From a bacterium UBP2_UBA2255 (GTDB taxonomy: Bacteria > Edwardsbacteria > AC1 > EtOH8), in NCBI GenBank assembly GCA_002347565.1, contig DDXR01000033.1, positions 1 through 30,173 on the forward strand: a stretch of 30,173 nt of DNA, in the 5' to 3' direction. Positions 22,517 through 30,173 of the stretch are shown piece by piece. Below the pieces are notes generated by a model. That model saw nothing but the letters and a program-made list of their open reading frames with translations. It did no database searches and was not told the DNA's origin. How positions within the stretch are numbered: position 1 is the stretch's first letter; every line of letters starts with the position of its first letter. Position numbers and translations under genes: made by a program.

Positions 22517-25429
22517 TCACTTGATCCGGATCAGGGACTTGGTCATCCGCCGCTGCCCCGCCGCCAGGCGGCACTGGTAGACGCCGGCGCCGACCGGCCG
22601 GCCGCGGTCGTCGTTCCCGTCCCAGCGGGCCTGGTGTGCGCCGGCCGGCCGTTCGCCATCGACCAGGGTCCGCACCAGCTGCCCCGCGACGTTGTACACC
22701 TTCAGGCTGACGCGGCCGGCCGACGGCAGCTGGTAACCGATCACGGCGGCGGCGACGAACGGGTTGGGGCGGGCCTGCCGCAGCCCGAAGCGGGCGAGTG
22801 AGGCGGCCAGCAGGGCGCTCTCGCCGGCGAGCAGCTTGACCCAGTCCTCGAAGGCGCCGATATCCGGCGCGGGGCCGAGATACGGCAGCCCCACCGGCGT
22901 GCCGGCGTTGATGCAGGGGCTGCCGGCCTGCAGGTGCCAGCCGGCGTCGTAGCGGGGATCGGCCGAGAGGTCGTGCGCGCCGGCCGCCACCGTGTTGGTG
23001 TCTCCCGGGCCCTGGGGGTTCTGATAGTTCCAAAGGTTCCCCCAGATGTTGTTGTGATCGCTGGAGACGCTGCCCGAGCTGTCGGTCCAGCAGAAGCCGT
23101 ACAGGTTCCGCGTGATGCTGTTGTTGCGGGCCACCAGCGGCCCGGCCTGGAGCTGGATGCGGACCCCGGCGTTGAGGTTCCCGTCGAGCGTGTTGTTGAG
23201 GAGCGAATCGCCCGAGCACAGCATGGCGTCGATGCCGGTGAAGCAGCCGGTGACCAGGTTGCGGCTGGCGGTGGCGCGGGTCGAATTGTCGAGCAGGATC
23301 CCGGCGTCGGCCATGCCGGAGACTTGGTTGCTGTCGATGCGCACCCGGTCGCAGTTCCAGGCCCAGACCCCCCAGCCGGGGTAGGCGTTGTCCGAGGCCG
23401 GCCCGACAATGTTGCCCTTGATCACCGACGAGCCCTGGTTCATCAGCAGCACCGCCGGCCCCATGGTCGGCGCGTAGACCGTGCAATTCTCCAGGGAAAC
23501 GTCGTTCCCGTTGAAGATCACCGCCGCCATCTGCTGGGCGCCGGGATAGATCGTCAGGCCGCTGACGGTGACGTGGCTCCCCGCGCTGTCGGCCAGCGCG
23601 TAGGCTTCGCCCACGGGCCTGATCCTGGGCGCATGCCCGGGCTGGGCGGAGATCACCCGGCGCCGCAGCGCGGCGCCCGAATGCTGCGGCAGGATGTCCA
23701 CCCGCTCGGGGTAGGTGCCGCCGCGGATGTAGAGCGTGTCGGTGGCCGTGGCCGCCAGCCGGGCCAGTCCGCGGGCGATGGTGCGGTAGGGGGCGGCGCT
23801 GGAGCCGGGGTTGGCGTCGTTGCCGGCGGCCGAGTCGGCGTAGCAGGCGGTCAGGGCGGCGCCGCTGCAGTTGACGCGGATCATGGCGTCGCGGGTCTCC
23901 ATCGAACGGTAGAGGGTCCAGCAGCCGGTGTACTCCCAGGTGCGGCGGGAGATCGGCGCCGTGGCGTCCAGGCCCACCTTCAGCCCGGGGCTGGGCGTGA
24001 TGTAACAGACGTAGAACTTGCCGTTCTGCGTCGTCAGGCCGCGCGCCGCATAGCCGAGCGTGACCCATTCGTTGGCCGTCGTCGTGAAGACGATGGTGTC
24101 GGCCGCCATGACGGCGCCGGGCCCGCCCATCTCGCCGGTGGTGTCGCGGATCTGCACCCACAGCACGTCGCCGGCCGCATGGTTGATGTAGAGCCGGGCG
24201 CTGTCGATGGCCGCCGGGTAGCGCGACAGCTGGAAGTAGCTGCCGAAGCCGGTGGGCTTGGCGTCGCTGGTGCCGGACCACGAGCCCCAGGCGTCGCGGC
24301 TGCCGTCGTCGTAGGCGATCCACTGCTGGTAGGTGACCACCGGCAGCTCCACCACCATCGAATCATTCGTGGCGTTGACGGGGTTTTCCGCGTGATAGGT
24401 GCGGACGACCGCCCGGTAGGTCCCGGTGACCGACGGCGTGAAGGGGTTGGCGAACGTCACCGGCAGCTGCTGGCCCTTGGCCAGCGGCAGGTTGAGCAGG
24501 GAGTCGGCGAACACCACCTCGTTGGCGCTGTTGCGGATGCGGCAGACCGTCTTGAGCGTGGTGATGTTGGTCGTACCGAAATTCTTGACGATGGCCCATG
24601 GCTGCAGCGCGTCGCCGGTGTGCTGCGCGACGGCCCCGGACTGGGTGTTGAGCGCCGCCACCACGCCGGCGTCGGTGGCCGCATAGGTCGAGGTCGGCGG
24701 CGGGCGGTACTTGATGGCCAGCGCGTCGTGCAGCCGGTTCTGGGGCGGACTGCCGTTGTTGAAGTAGGAGAGCCCGATGTTCCCGCCCGAATTCTCGATG
24801 CCCAGGCTGCCGACCAGGTTCGGGGGATTGGTGACGGTCCGGATCTGCGCGCGGATCGACGAATCGGCGCGGGCCAGCACCAGCTGGAAGGTGTAGCGGT
24901 CGGCAGTGTTCCAGCGGGGGACGTCGATCCAGCAGACGATCAGCGATTCCGGCGGCGCCGTCCGCGCCCGGTACATGCATCTCCCGCCCTCGGTGAAGTC
25001 GAAGTCCAGGCCGCAGGCGCCGATCAGGTCCTGGGGCTGGGCCAGGTTGGGGAAGCCGTTGTCCCCGGGATTCTGCGGGGTCCAGGACCGCGAGGGCAGG
25101 GAGAACGAGATGCCGCCGTTGGCATGGATCCAGAACTGGCTGACGCGGTACCAGTAGTAGGGGAACTGGAACCCCAGGTCGAACGGCCCCACCGCGTTGT
25201 CGTCGCCCAAGTCGCCGACCGCGGTCCAGCCGGCGCCGGTGGTGTCGATCCAGCGGTAGGCGGCCGTGTCCGGCGAGTCGCTGTCGATGAACCGGTAGCC
25301 GTAGGCGTCCGGGCCGCCCGCGGCCTTGGGATCGGATGGGGCCGCCGGCCCGCGGCCCTCGTCCACGGCGGCGCCCGCCGCCGCTGCCAGCGACAGCAGG
25401 AAGAGCGCGCTCGTGATCGTTCGGTTCAT
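22517..25429 (-). CDS. Large secreted beta-helix surface protein with type IX-like tail
   Basis: 970 residues from ATG 25429 (MNRTITSALFLLSLAAAAGA). Residues about 45-210 form a beta-sandwich (YGYRFIDSDSPDTAAYRWID, FWIHANGGISFSLPS). A CARDB-like domain follows near 256-363 (WAIVKNFGTTNITTLKTVCR, PFTPSVTGTYRAVVRTYHAE). Residues about 365-520 are another beta domain (WIAYDDGSRDAWGSWSG). Residues about 525-860 are a right-handed beta-helix of the pectate-lyase/NosD kind: YADSAAGNDANPGSSAAPYR opening, then VSGLTIYPG, DVSLENCTVYAP, VRIDSNQVSGM, ASRNLVTGC and SLLNNTLDGN rungs. The end (about 880-970) is the FlgD/type IX-like module (RPNPFVAAAVIGYQLP, VYNVAGQLVRTLV, KSLIRIK). It lies between the two pilin-like genes (24 and 53 nt spacing). 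It could be an adhesin or glycan-binding tip carried with the system; enzymatic activity is not shown. Confidence 0.92.
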   Translation of the reverse strand: MNRTITSALFLLSLAAAAGAAVDEGRGPAAPSDPKAAGGPDAYGYRFIDSDSPDTAAYRWIDTTGAGWTAVGDLGDDNAVGPFDLGFQFPYYWYRVSQFWIHANGGISFSLPSRSWTPQNPGDNGFPNLAQPQDLIGACGLDFDFTEGGRCMYRARTAPPESLIVCWIDVPRWNTADRYTFQLVLARADSSIRAQIRTVTNPPNLVGSLGIENSGGNIGLSYFNNGSPPQNRLHDALAIKYRPPPTSTYAATDAGVVAALNTQSGAVAQHTGDALQPWAIVKNFGTTNITTLKTVCRIRNSANEVVFADSLLNLPLAKGQQLPVTFANPFTPSVTGTYRAVVRTYHAENPVNATNDSMVVELPVVTYQQWIAYDDGSRDAWGSWSGTSDAKPTGFGSYFQLSRYPAAIDSARLYINHAAGDVLWVQIRDTTGEMGGPGAVMAADTIVFTTTANEWVTLGYAARGLTTQNGKFYVCYITPSPGLKVGLDATAPISRRTWEYTGCWTLYRSMETRDAMIRVNCSGAALTACYADSAAGNDANPGSSAAPYRTIARGLARLAATATDTLYIRGGTYPERVDILPQHSGAALRRRVISAQPGHAPRIRPVGEAYALADSAGSHVTVSGLTIYPGAQQMAAVIFNGNDVSLENCTVYAPTMGPAVLLMNQGSSVIKGNIVGPASDNAYPGWGVWAWNCDRVRIDSNQVSGMADAGILLDNSTRATASRNLVTGCFTGIDAMLCSGDSLLNNTLDGNLNAGVRIQLQAGPLVARNNSITRNLYGFCWTDSSGSVSSDHNNIWGNLWNYQNPQGPGDTNTVAAGAHDLSADPRYDAGWHLQAGSPCINAGTPVGLPYLGPAPDIGAFEDWVKLLAGESALLAASLARFGLRQARPNPFVAAAVIGYQLPSAGRVSLKVYNVAGQLVRTLVDGERPAGAHQARWDGNDDRGRPVGAGVYQCRLAAGQRRMTKSLIRIK

Positions 25430-25452
25430 GGACGCCTCGGTGTCGGCGGCAG

Positions 25453-25965
25453 TTATTGGGACGGGCTCAGCGTGTAGGTGATGGGCAGGGTGTAGGTTCC
25501 GGCCGGGTCCCGCATCGTGACCCGCAGCAGGTAGTCGGCGGCAATGATCACGCCCTCGTCGGGCGTGGGGCCGCCCCGGGCCACGTCCAGGGCCTGGTTC
25601 TTCACCAGCGGCAGGTACTGGTCCTGGCACTCGGCCGCGGAACCCCGGACGCGGCAACGGTACTCCATCCGTTCGCTGGGAATGGCGGCGGCGCCCTCCA
25701 GCGACCGGAAATCGCCGCTGACAGCGGCGGTCAGCACCCAGGCCACGTTGCTCCTGACCGCGATGGTGACGGCGTTCGGCATCTCGCGGGCCCCGGAACC
25801 GAAATTCGCCGGCAGGGTGAACGACACCGCGTTGCGGCTGATGTCCAGGCTCATCAGCGCCGGGTTCGAGAAGTCGAACGTCAGCGTCTTCGAAACCTGG
25901 GCCGCGGCCGAAAACGCCGCCACGGCCAGCGCCGCGCTCAGCAATGCCCCAAAACGGAACTTCAT
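25453..25965 (-). CDS. Small secreted pilin-like subunit (170 aa)
   Basis: 170 residues. Signal peptide MKFRFGALLSAALAVAAFSAAAQ. Mature beta-rich domain: TLTFDFSNPALMSLDISRNA, VSFTLPANFG, VTIAVRSNVAWVLTAAVSGD, then a Cys pair (YRCRVRGSAAECQDQ). The closing strands are YLLRVTMRDPAGTYTLPITY. The pattern (N-terminal strand, repeated alternating strands, closing ITYTL strand) resembles spore-coat-U/pilin-like or DUF4402-like domains. First gene of the run that contains the beta-helix protein, second pilin-like protein, chaperones and barrel. It has a weak SD (GGGGCGGG) and no promoter visible in the 75 bp upstream, so transcription may come from the tRNA/DUF2582 side. Confidence 0.8.
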   Translation of the reverse strand: MKFRFGALLSAALAVAAFSAAAQVSKTLTFDFSNPALMSLDISRNAVSFTLPANFGSGAREMPNAVTIAVRSNVAWVLTAAVSGDFRSLEGAAAIPSERMEYRCRVRGSAAECQDQYLPLVKNQALDVARGGPTPDEGVIIAADYLLRVTMRDPAGTYTLPITYTLSPSQ

Positions 25966-25993
25966 CCGGTGCCCGCCCCTATGATGTTTGGAA

Positions 25994-26034
25994 GCAGCAT
26001 CCCAGCCGGCCGCGAGGACTGGCTGGGATGCTGC
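25994..26034. terminator. Long stem-loop between DUF2582 gene and the pilin-like operon
   Basis: Perfect 14-bp stem GCAGCATCCCAGCC (25994-26007) / GGCTGGGATGCTGC (26021-26034), 13-nt loop. No U-run follows on the minus strand. CATCCCAGCC/GGCTGGGATG echoes the repeat unit at 29339-29364, so it may be a repeat-derived element. Confidence 0.5.
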
Positions 26035-26040
26035 GAATTG

Positions 26041-26241
26041 CTATACCAGGGCGACGATGATCTGCCGCTTGTCCGTCGTAAACTCGATCTTGTTCTCGCG
26101 GGCCAGCCAGCCCAAGGCGAAGTAGAGGTGCTTGTCGTCCAGCCGCGTGCTGCGCTTGAGCTGGCTGACGTTCATCGGCCCCTTGGCGCTGAGGGTTTTC
26201 CAGATCCTGCCGGCGTTCTCGCCGATCACCGGAATCCACAT
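26041..26241 (-). CDS. Winged-helix protein, DUF2582 family
   Basis: 66 residues from ATG 26241 (GGAGGAAA SD 5 nt upstream). The longer frame from 26301 would run into the tRNA gene and is rejected. The chain GENAGRIWKTLSAKGPMNVS, QLKRSTRLDDKHLYFALGWL, ARENKIEF and the closing wing strand KRQIIVALV match the DUF2582 winged helix-turn-helix family, small single-domain proteins in many bacteria. Likely nucleic-acid or protein binding; targets unknown. It lies directly 3' of tRNA-Val on the same strand (50 bp apart) and upstream of the pilin-like operon, so it could share the tRNA promoter. Confidence 0.9.
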   Translation of the reverse strand: MWIPVIGENAGRIWKTLSAKGPMNVSQLKRSTRLDDKHLYFALGWLARENKIEFTTDKRQIIVALV

Positions 26242-26291
26242 GGCATTTCCTCCATCATTAGTAACGGCAGTGTTCAACTCCCCGTTCGTCA

Positions 26292-26368
26292 TGGTGGGCA
26301 ATGAGGGGCTCGAACCCCCGGCCTTCTGCGTGTAAAGCAGACGCTCTAACCAGCTGAGCTAATCGCCC
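26292..26368 (-). tRNA. tRNA-Val (anticodon UAC)
   Basis: 77 nt including the encoded CCA. Acceptor GGGCGAT pairs with ATTGCCC (one G-U), D-arm GCTCAGCTGGTTAGAGC, anticodon stem TCTGC/GCAGA around loop TTTACAC (anticodon TAC), T-arm GGGGGTTCGAGCCCC, discriminator A then CCA. Confidence 0.97.
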
Positions 26369-26397
26369 AACGTTTATAACGAGTTTATCCCATTTAT

Positions 26398-26426
26398 AAT
26401 ATAATGGATTGTCTCCGCAATGTCAA
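26398..26426 (-). promoter_or_regulatory. Near-consensus sigma70 promoter of tRNA-Val
   Basis: -35 TTGACA (26426-26421), 17-bp spacer, -10 TATATT (26403-26398). The best-matching promoter in the window; the leader to the tRNA 5' end would be about 25 nt. Confidence 0.88.
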
Positions 26427-26650
26427 GTATGAAATGAAATATTTCCCATATCTGCTTATGTGGTATTGTGTAGTTTGATTCGGATACCTCTATTAGTAGT
26501 GGTGTACCGCAATAATTATTATGCATTTTGCATGCCGTTGATCGTATCATCGACAAACCGTTGGCCACCGTTGCTTTGGAATCCCAATCATGCGGTCAGC
26601 ACGGGCAATAGCATGATACTTTCGGATAACTGGTGCAAAAAGCGACAATG
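26427..26650. other. AT-rich gap without a supported gene
   Basis: The stretch between the tRNA promoter and the M23 peptidase terminator is clearly AT-rich compared with its surroundings. Only short frames cross it; none has an SD with protein-like features. One 64-codon frame (26568-26374) overlaps the tRNA promoter. I see no repeat or RNA structure in it. Confidence 0.6.
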
Positions 26651-26652
26651 AG

Positions 26653-26674
26653 AAAGCCCCCTCGCGGGGGTTTT
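26653..26674 (-). terminator. Terminator of the M23 peptidase gene
   Basis: AAAGCCCCC (26653-26661) pairs with GGGGGTTTT (26666-26674), loop TCGC, one G-U. On the minus strand the GC core is followed by CTTTCTC, 17 bp after the stop. Confidence 0.8.
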
Positions 26675-26690
26675 CATCAGTGCGGTTGCG

Positions 26691-27671
26691 TCAATCGAGC
26701 GATCCCAGGTAGTCGATGGGATTGATCGGCGTCCCGTGCATCCGGACCTCGTAGTGAAGGTGCGGACCGGTCGACCGCCCGGTGGATCCCACCAGCCCGA
26801 TGATCTGTCCCTTCATCACCCGGTCGCCGACCTCGACGTCGATCTGCGATAGGTGTCCGAATCGCGTGGTGTAGCCCGTGCCATGGTCCAGCTCGACCAT
26901 CTTGCCGTAGTCCCCCTTCCATGCGGCATGGGTGACCACGCCCTCGCCCGGTGCGTGCACCGGCGTGCCGCGCGGCACCGCGATGTCGATGCCCTGGTGG
27001 TTCTCCGAGTGGCCGCTGCGCCGCCAGCGGCGGATGCCGAAGTTCGAGGTCATCCGGCCGAACAGCGGGGCCAGCTCGGGCGTGGCCGCCACCAGCGACT
27101 CCTTGGTGGAGAGGAAACGATCGACCTGCTCCAGCTCGGCCAGGTGGCTCCGCACCCCGGTCAGCAGCCGCGCCTCGCACGGACCCGGCTCGATCGGCCT
27201 GGTCAGGTCGAACCGGCCCAGCAGCGCGGACTCTCCCGGGCCCCCTGCCGGCTCGCCCTCGTCCACCACGTTGGTGCCCTTGAACCCTGCCTGGATCTTC
27301 ACCCTGGTCAGGGCCTTGCCGACCCGGTCCAGCTGGAACGCCATCCCGCTCATCGACTGGGCATAGGCCGATCGTTCCTTGGCAACCTGCGCGTTGAGCG
27401 CGCCGATCACCCGGCCCAGCGAGTCCACGGTATGGTCGTAGCCCCTGCGCTCGACGGTAAGCCGCTCGTTCTCCCGGAAGGTCGGCTCGTAGTCGTTCAC
27501 CAGCCGGAAGTGGTAGCTATAGTGGCGGACGACCAGGAAGGCGGAGACCAGGGCCGCCGCCGCCAGGACCGCAAGGCCGGCGTTCAGTAAACGCCGGCTG
27601 AGGTAGGCCGTCCGGCCGCCGTCGCCGTGGTGCGGCAGGATGATGAAGGAGTAGGATTTCTTGAAGATCAT
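26691..27671 (-). CDS. M23 family zinc metallopeptidase (membrane-anchored)
   Basis: 326 residues from ATG 27671, with a perfect AAGGAGGT SD; a longer frame would start inside a CACAGAG repeat. N-terminus MIFKKSYSFIILPHHGDGGR is the usual opening of this group, followed by one membrane segment (LNAGLAVLAAAALVSAFLVV). Residues about 55-120 are a coiled-coil stalk (YEPTFRENERLTVERRGYDH). The M23/LytM domain near the C-terminus has Zn ligands in HQGIDIAVPRGTPVHAPGEG (H, D) and in GPHLHYEV (HxH), plus GRMTSNFGIRRWRRSG. It should cleave peptidoglycan cross-bridges or regulate such cleavage, from the inner membrane in the periplasm. All catalytic residues appear intact. Single gene with its own terminator. 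Confidence 0.93.
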   Translation of the reverse strand: MIFKKSYSFIILPHHGDGGRTAYLSRRLLNAGLAVLAAAALVSAFLVVRHYSYHFRLVNDYEPTFRENERLTVERRGYDHTVDSLGRVIGALNAQVAKERSAYAQSMSGMAFQLDRVGKALTRVKIQAGFKGTNVVDEGEPAGGPGESALLGRFDLTRPIEPGPCEARLLTGVRSHLAELEQVDRFLSTKESLVAATPELAPLFGRMTSNFGIRRWRRSGHSENHQGIDIAVPRGTPVHAPGEGVVTHAAWKGDYGKMVELDHGTGYTTRFGHLSQIDVEVGDRVMKGQIIGLVGSTGRSTGPHLHYEVRMHGTPINPIDYLGSLD

Positions 27672-27685
27672 GGATACCTCCTTAT

Positions 27686-27710
27686 GCCACAGAGGCACAG
27701 AGACTCAGAG
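27686..27710 (+). repeat. CACAGAG repeat beside the M23 gene start
   Basis: GCCACAGAGGCACAGAGACT then CAGAG; three 8-bp-type units, same orientation as 5360-5387. It abuts the SD of the M23 gene. Confidence 0.85.
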
Positions 27711-27940
27711 AAGGGTTCTTCTAATTCCGGATTCATTTCTCTTAACTATAGGTGAATGGGTCCGGATCACTCTTTGATAGACCTATGCTTCTTCCGAAAC
27801 CTCTTCATTTCTTTCGAGGCCTACGCATTCCTTCCCATGCGCGCCGCCGTTCTCCGGTTGATGGTCGGCCCGTCATGCCCGGGCCGAACGACCGAGACAA
27901 GGTCACACCGTATACCATGCAAATGATGTTCCCCAGAAGC

Positions 27941-27985
27941 GCCAAGACACAGAGTCGTATCTCTGTGTCTCCGTGTCTCTGTGGC
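27941..27985 (-). repeat. Compound CACAGAG repeat after kbl
   Basis: GCCAAGACACAGAG (27941-27954), a 6-bp spacer, then the reverse complement of GCCACAGAGACACGGAGACA-CAGAG (27961-27985). The inner CACAGAG units form a local inverted repeat. It ends 4 bp from the kbl stop codon. Confidence 0.8.
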
Positions 27986-27988
27986 GTT

Positions 27989-29200
<1,212 letters not shown>

Positions 29201-29246
29201 TGGTTTAATGAGGTCATTACTCTATTGGATCGCCGGCAGTCGTATT

Positions 29247-29411
29247 GTCATACCCGCCCCGCATCGCCGTGCGGGATAAACTCCGGCGGGAATCCATGGG
29301 CCTGGATTCCTGCTTTCGCAGGAATGACACCGGTCTTTGTCATCCCAGCGCAGGCTGGGATCCAGTCGACATCCTCATCCCATGGATTCCTGTTTTCGCG
29401 GGAATGACACC
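29247..29411. repeat. Cluster of GGATTCC/GGAATGAC palindromic repeats
   Basis: Four units. 29247-29298: GTCATACCCGC...CGGCGGGAATCCA, degenerate. 29303-29331: TGGATTCCTGCTTTCGCAGG then AATGACACC. 29339-29364: GTCATCCCAGCGCAGGCTGG then GATCCA, opposite orientation. 29383-29411: TGGATTCCTGTTTTCGCGGG then AATGACACC. Each can fold as a hairpin. They form a REP-like cluster between the two kbl genes. Confidence 0.85.
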
Positions 29412-29420
29412 ATGGCAGTA

Positions 29421-29450
29421 TTCTTCGTGTCTTGGCGTCTTTGTGTTTAG
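29421..29450 (-). repeat. Variant AAACACAAAGACGCCAAGACACG repeat
   Basis: Minus-strand reading CTAAACACAAAGACGCCAAG then ACACGAAGAA. The same near-8-bp periodicity of ACA(A/G)AG-type units as the CACAGAG family, with a different unit sequence. Confidence 0.7.
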
Positions 29451-29458
29451 TTAATTTC

Positions 29459-29510
29459 CTGGATTCCCGTTCCCCGCCTGCGCGAGGACAAGTTTCACGG
29501 GAATGACACC
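29459..29510. repeat. Extended GGATTCC...GGAATGAC repeat
   Basis: TGGATTCCCG at one end and CGGGAATGACACC at the other, with a longer centre (CGCCTGCGCGAGGACAAG) than the other units. It lies between two CACAGAG-type repeats. Confidence 0.75.
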
Positions 29511-29524
29511 ATAAATAGGATATT

Positions 29525-29549
29525 CTCTGTGCCTCTGTGTCTCTGTGGC
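29525..29549 (-). repeat. CACAGAG repeat after the second kbl
   Basis: Minus-strand reading GCCACAGAGACACAGAGGCA then CAGAG, almost identical to 5360-5384. It ends 3 bp from the stop codon of the second kbl gene. Confidence 0.85.
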
Positions 29550-29552
29550 AAA

Positions 29553-30173
29553 TTATAAACCGAACTTGGCGATGAGCTGGTCCTTCTTCAGCCCCAGGAT
29601 GCCGTACTTTTCCCCGATCTTGGTGAAGGCCGCCAGCGCCTGGTCCAGGTGCTCCGGCTCGTGGCCGGCCGAGATCTGGGTGCGGATCCGGGCCTGGCCC
29701 TGGGCCACCACCGGGAAGAAGAAGCCGGTCACGTAGATGCCCTCGTGGTACAGGTCGCGGGCCACGTCCTGGGCCAGCTTGGCGTTGTACAGCATCACCG
29801 GAACGATGGGCGTGTCGCCGGCCTTGAGATCGAACCCGGCCTTGGTCAATCCCTCGCGCCAGTACTTTGTATTCTTTTCCAGCTTGTCCCGGCGGTCGGT
29901 GGACTTGGACAGCAGCTCCAGCACCTTGAGCGACCCGGCCACCACCGCCGGCGGCATGGTGTTGGAGAACAGGTACGGCCGCGCCCGCTGCCGGCACATC
30001 TCGGCGATCTCCTTCGGGCCGCTGACCGAGCCGCCGGCCGCGCCCCCCAGTCCCTTGCCGAAGGTGGTGGTGATGATGTCCACCCGCTTCATGACATTAT
30101 GATACTCATGGGTGCCGCGGCCGGTCCTGCCGATGAAGCCGGTGGCGTGCGAGTCGTCGACCATCACCATGGC
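29553..30173 (-). CDS. kbl: Second glycine C-acetyltransferase (kbl paralogue), N-terminus outside window
   Basis: 207 codons including the stop, running off the right edge without a start. The C-terminal half of the same PLP enzyme family: VDDSHATGFIGRTGRGTH, the PLP lysine in TTFGKGLGGAAGGSVSG, RPYLFSNTMPPAVVAGSLKV, PIVPVMLYNAKLAQDVARDL and FFFPVVAQGQARIRTQISAG. It is clearly a paralogue of the 27989-29200 gene: same length class and strand. It differs throughout and has a longer C-terminus (GLKKDQLIAKFGL), so it is not a recent duplicate. It probably precedes the other copy in transcription order, but 350 bp of repeats separate them. Confidence 0.94.
   Translation of the reverse strand, partial: AMVMVDDSHATGFIGRTGRGTHEYHNVMKRVDIITTTFGKGLGGAAGGSVSGPKEIAEMCRQRARPYLFSNTMPPAVVAGSLKVLELLSKSTDRRDKLEKNTKYWREGLTKAGFDLKAGDTPIVPVMLYNAKLAQDVARDLYHEGIYVTGFFFPVVAQGQARIRTQISAGHEPEHLDQALAAFTKIGEKYGILGLKKDQLIAKFGL

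Larger units (their letters stand above)
27686..27985. mobile_element. Candidate empty or decayed CACAGAG-bounded unit
   Basis: Forward repeat 27686-27710 and reverse-complement repeat 27961-27985 bound about 250 bp, just as in the GxxExxY unit at 5360-5824. The inside (27711-27940) holds no gene I can support and no recognisable GxxExxY remnant. Mobility is inference. Confidence 0.4.

Noticed and set aside
22934..25477. An 847-codon plus-strand frame
   Set aside because: It is antisense to the beta-helix protein, with low-complexity V/G/R/D content and no SD or signal.
26374..26568. A 64-codon minus-strand frame in the AT-rich gap
   Set aside because: It overlaps the tRNA promoter, has no SD and no recognisable features.
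26292..26650. Integrated element at the tRNA-Val gene
   Set aside because: The AT-rich DNA is on the 5' side of the tRNA. There is no integrase and no duplicated tRNA 3' end.
29247..29549. CRISPR array between the kbl genes
   Set aside because: The units differ in length and orientation, are palindromic REP-like hairpins, and lack regular unique spacers.

Overview
The window is a GC-rich (by eye roughly two-thirds G+C) bacterial chromosome segment. All genes but one are on the minus strand. Three secreted proteins end in the same FlgD-like/type IX-style C-terminal module (RPNPF-type motif, VYNxAGQxVRxL core, basic last residues). CARDB-like, PEGA, YVTN and LamG surface proteins are also frequent. 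This combination points to an uncultured Gram-negative lineage of the FCB or candidate-phylum type (WOR-3/TA06/Edwardsbacteria-like), but the sequence alone does not fix the taxon.

Layout, left to right. 1-4053: a partial LamG surface protein of unusually low GC, then a three-gene operon (TlpA-like thioredoxin, CsgG/PEGA-domain protein, lipoprotein) read from a clear -35/-10 promoter. 4096-7607: pgk; a GxxExxY gene enclosed by inverted CACAGAG repeats that resembles a small mobile unit; an MBL-fold hydrolase; a NUDIX hydrolase; and a small secreted protein. 7681-12256: an unrecognised coiled-coil protein with a probable leaderless promoter, and a 16-blade YVTN repeat surface protein. 12261-17526: an EF-G2-like GTPase with a changed G4 motif, a CheY-like receiver, and the only plus-strand gene (secreted CARDB/propeller protein), which diverges from the receiver across back-to-back promoters.

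17562-25965 is the most interesting block. It encodes two small pilin-like secreted proteins, two PapD-like chaperone proteins, an outer-membrane-barrel protein with SdrD-B-like domains, and a 970-residue beta-helix surface protein, in one close-packed minus-strand run. The barrel protein and one chaperone carry near-identical C-terminal TPR tails. I read this as a candidate chaperone/usher-like surface assembly system that is not the classical FimC/FimD type. This is inference from domain architecture and gene order.

25994-30173: a winged-helix DUF2582 protein, tRNA-Val(UAC) with a near-consensus promoter, an AT-rich gap, an M23 peptidase, and two tandem glycine C-acetyltransferase (kbl) genes. 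These are separated by dense short-repeat clusters (CACAGAG units and GGATTCC/GGAATGAC palindromes). The second kbl runs off the window.

Promoters of the TTGAC(A/T/C)-N17-TAnnnT type recur before the operons, and several rho-independent hairpins separate the transcription units.
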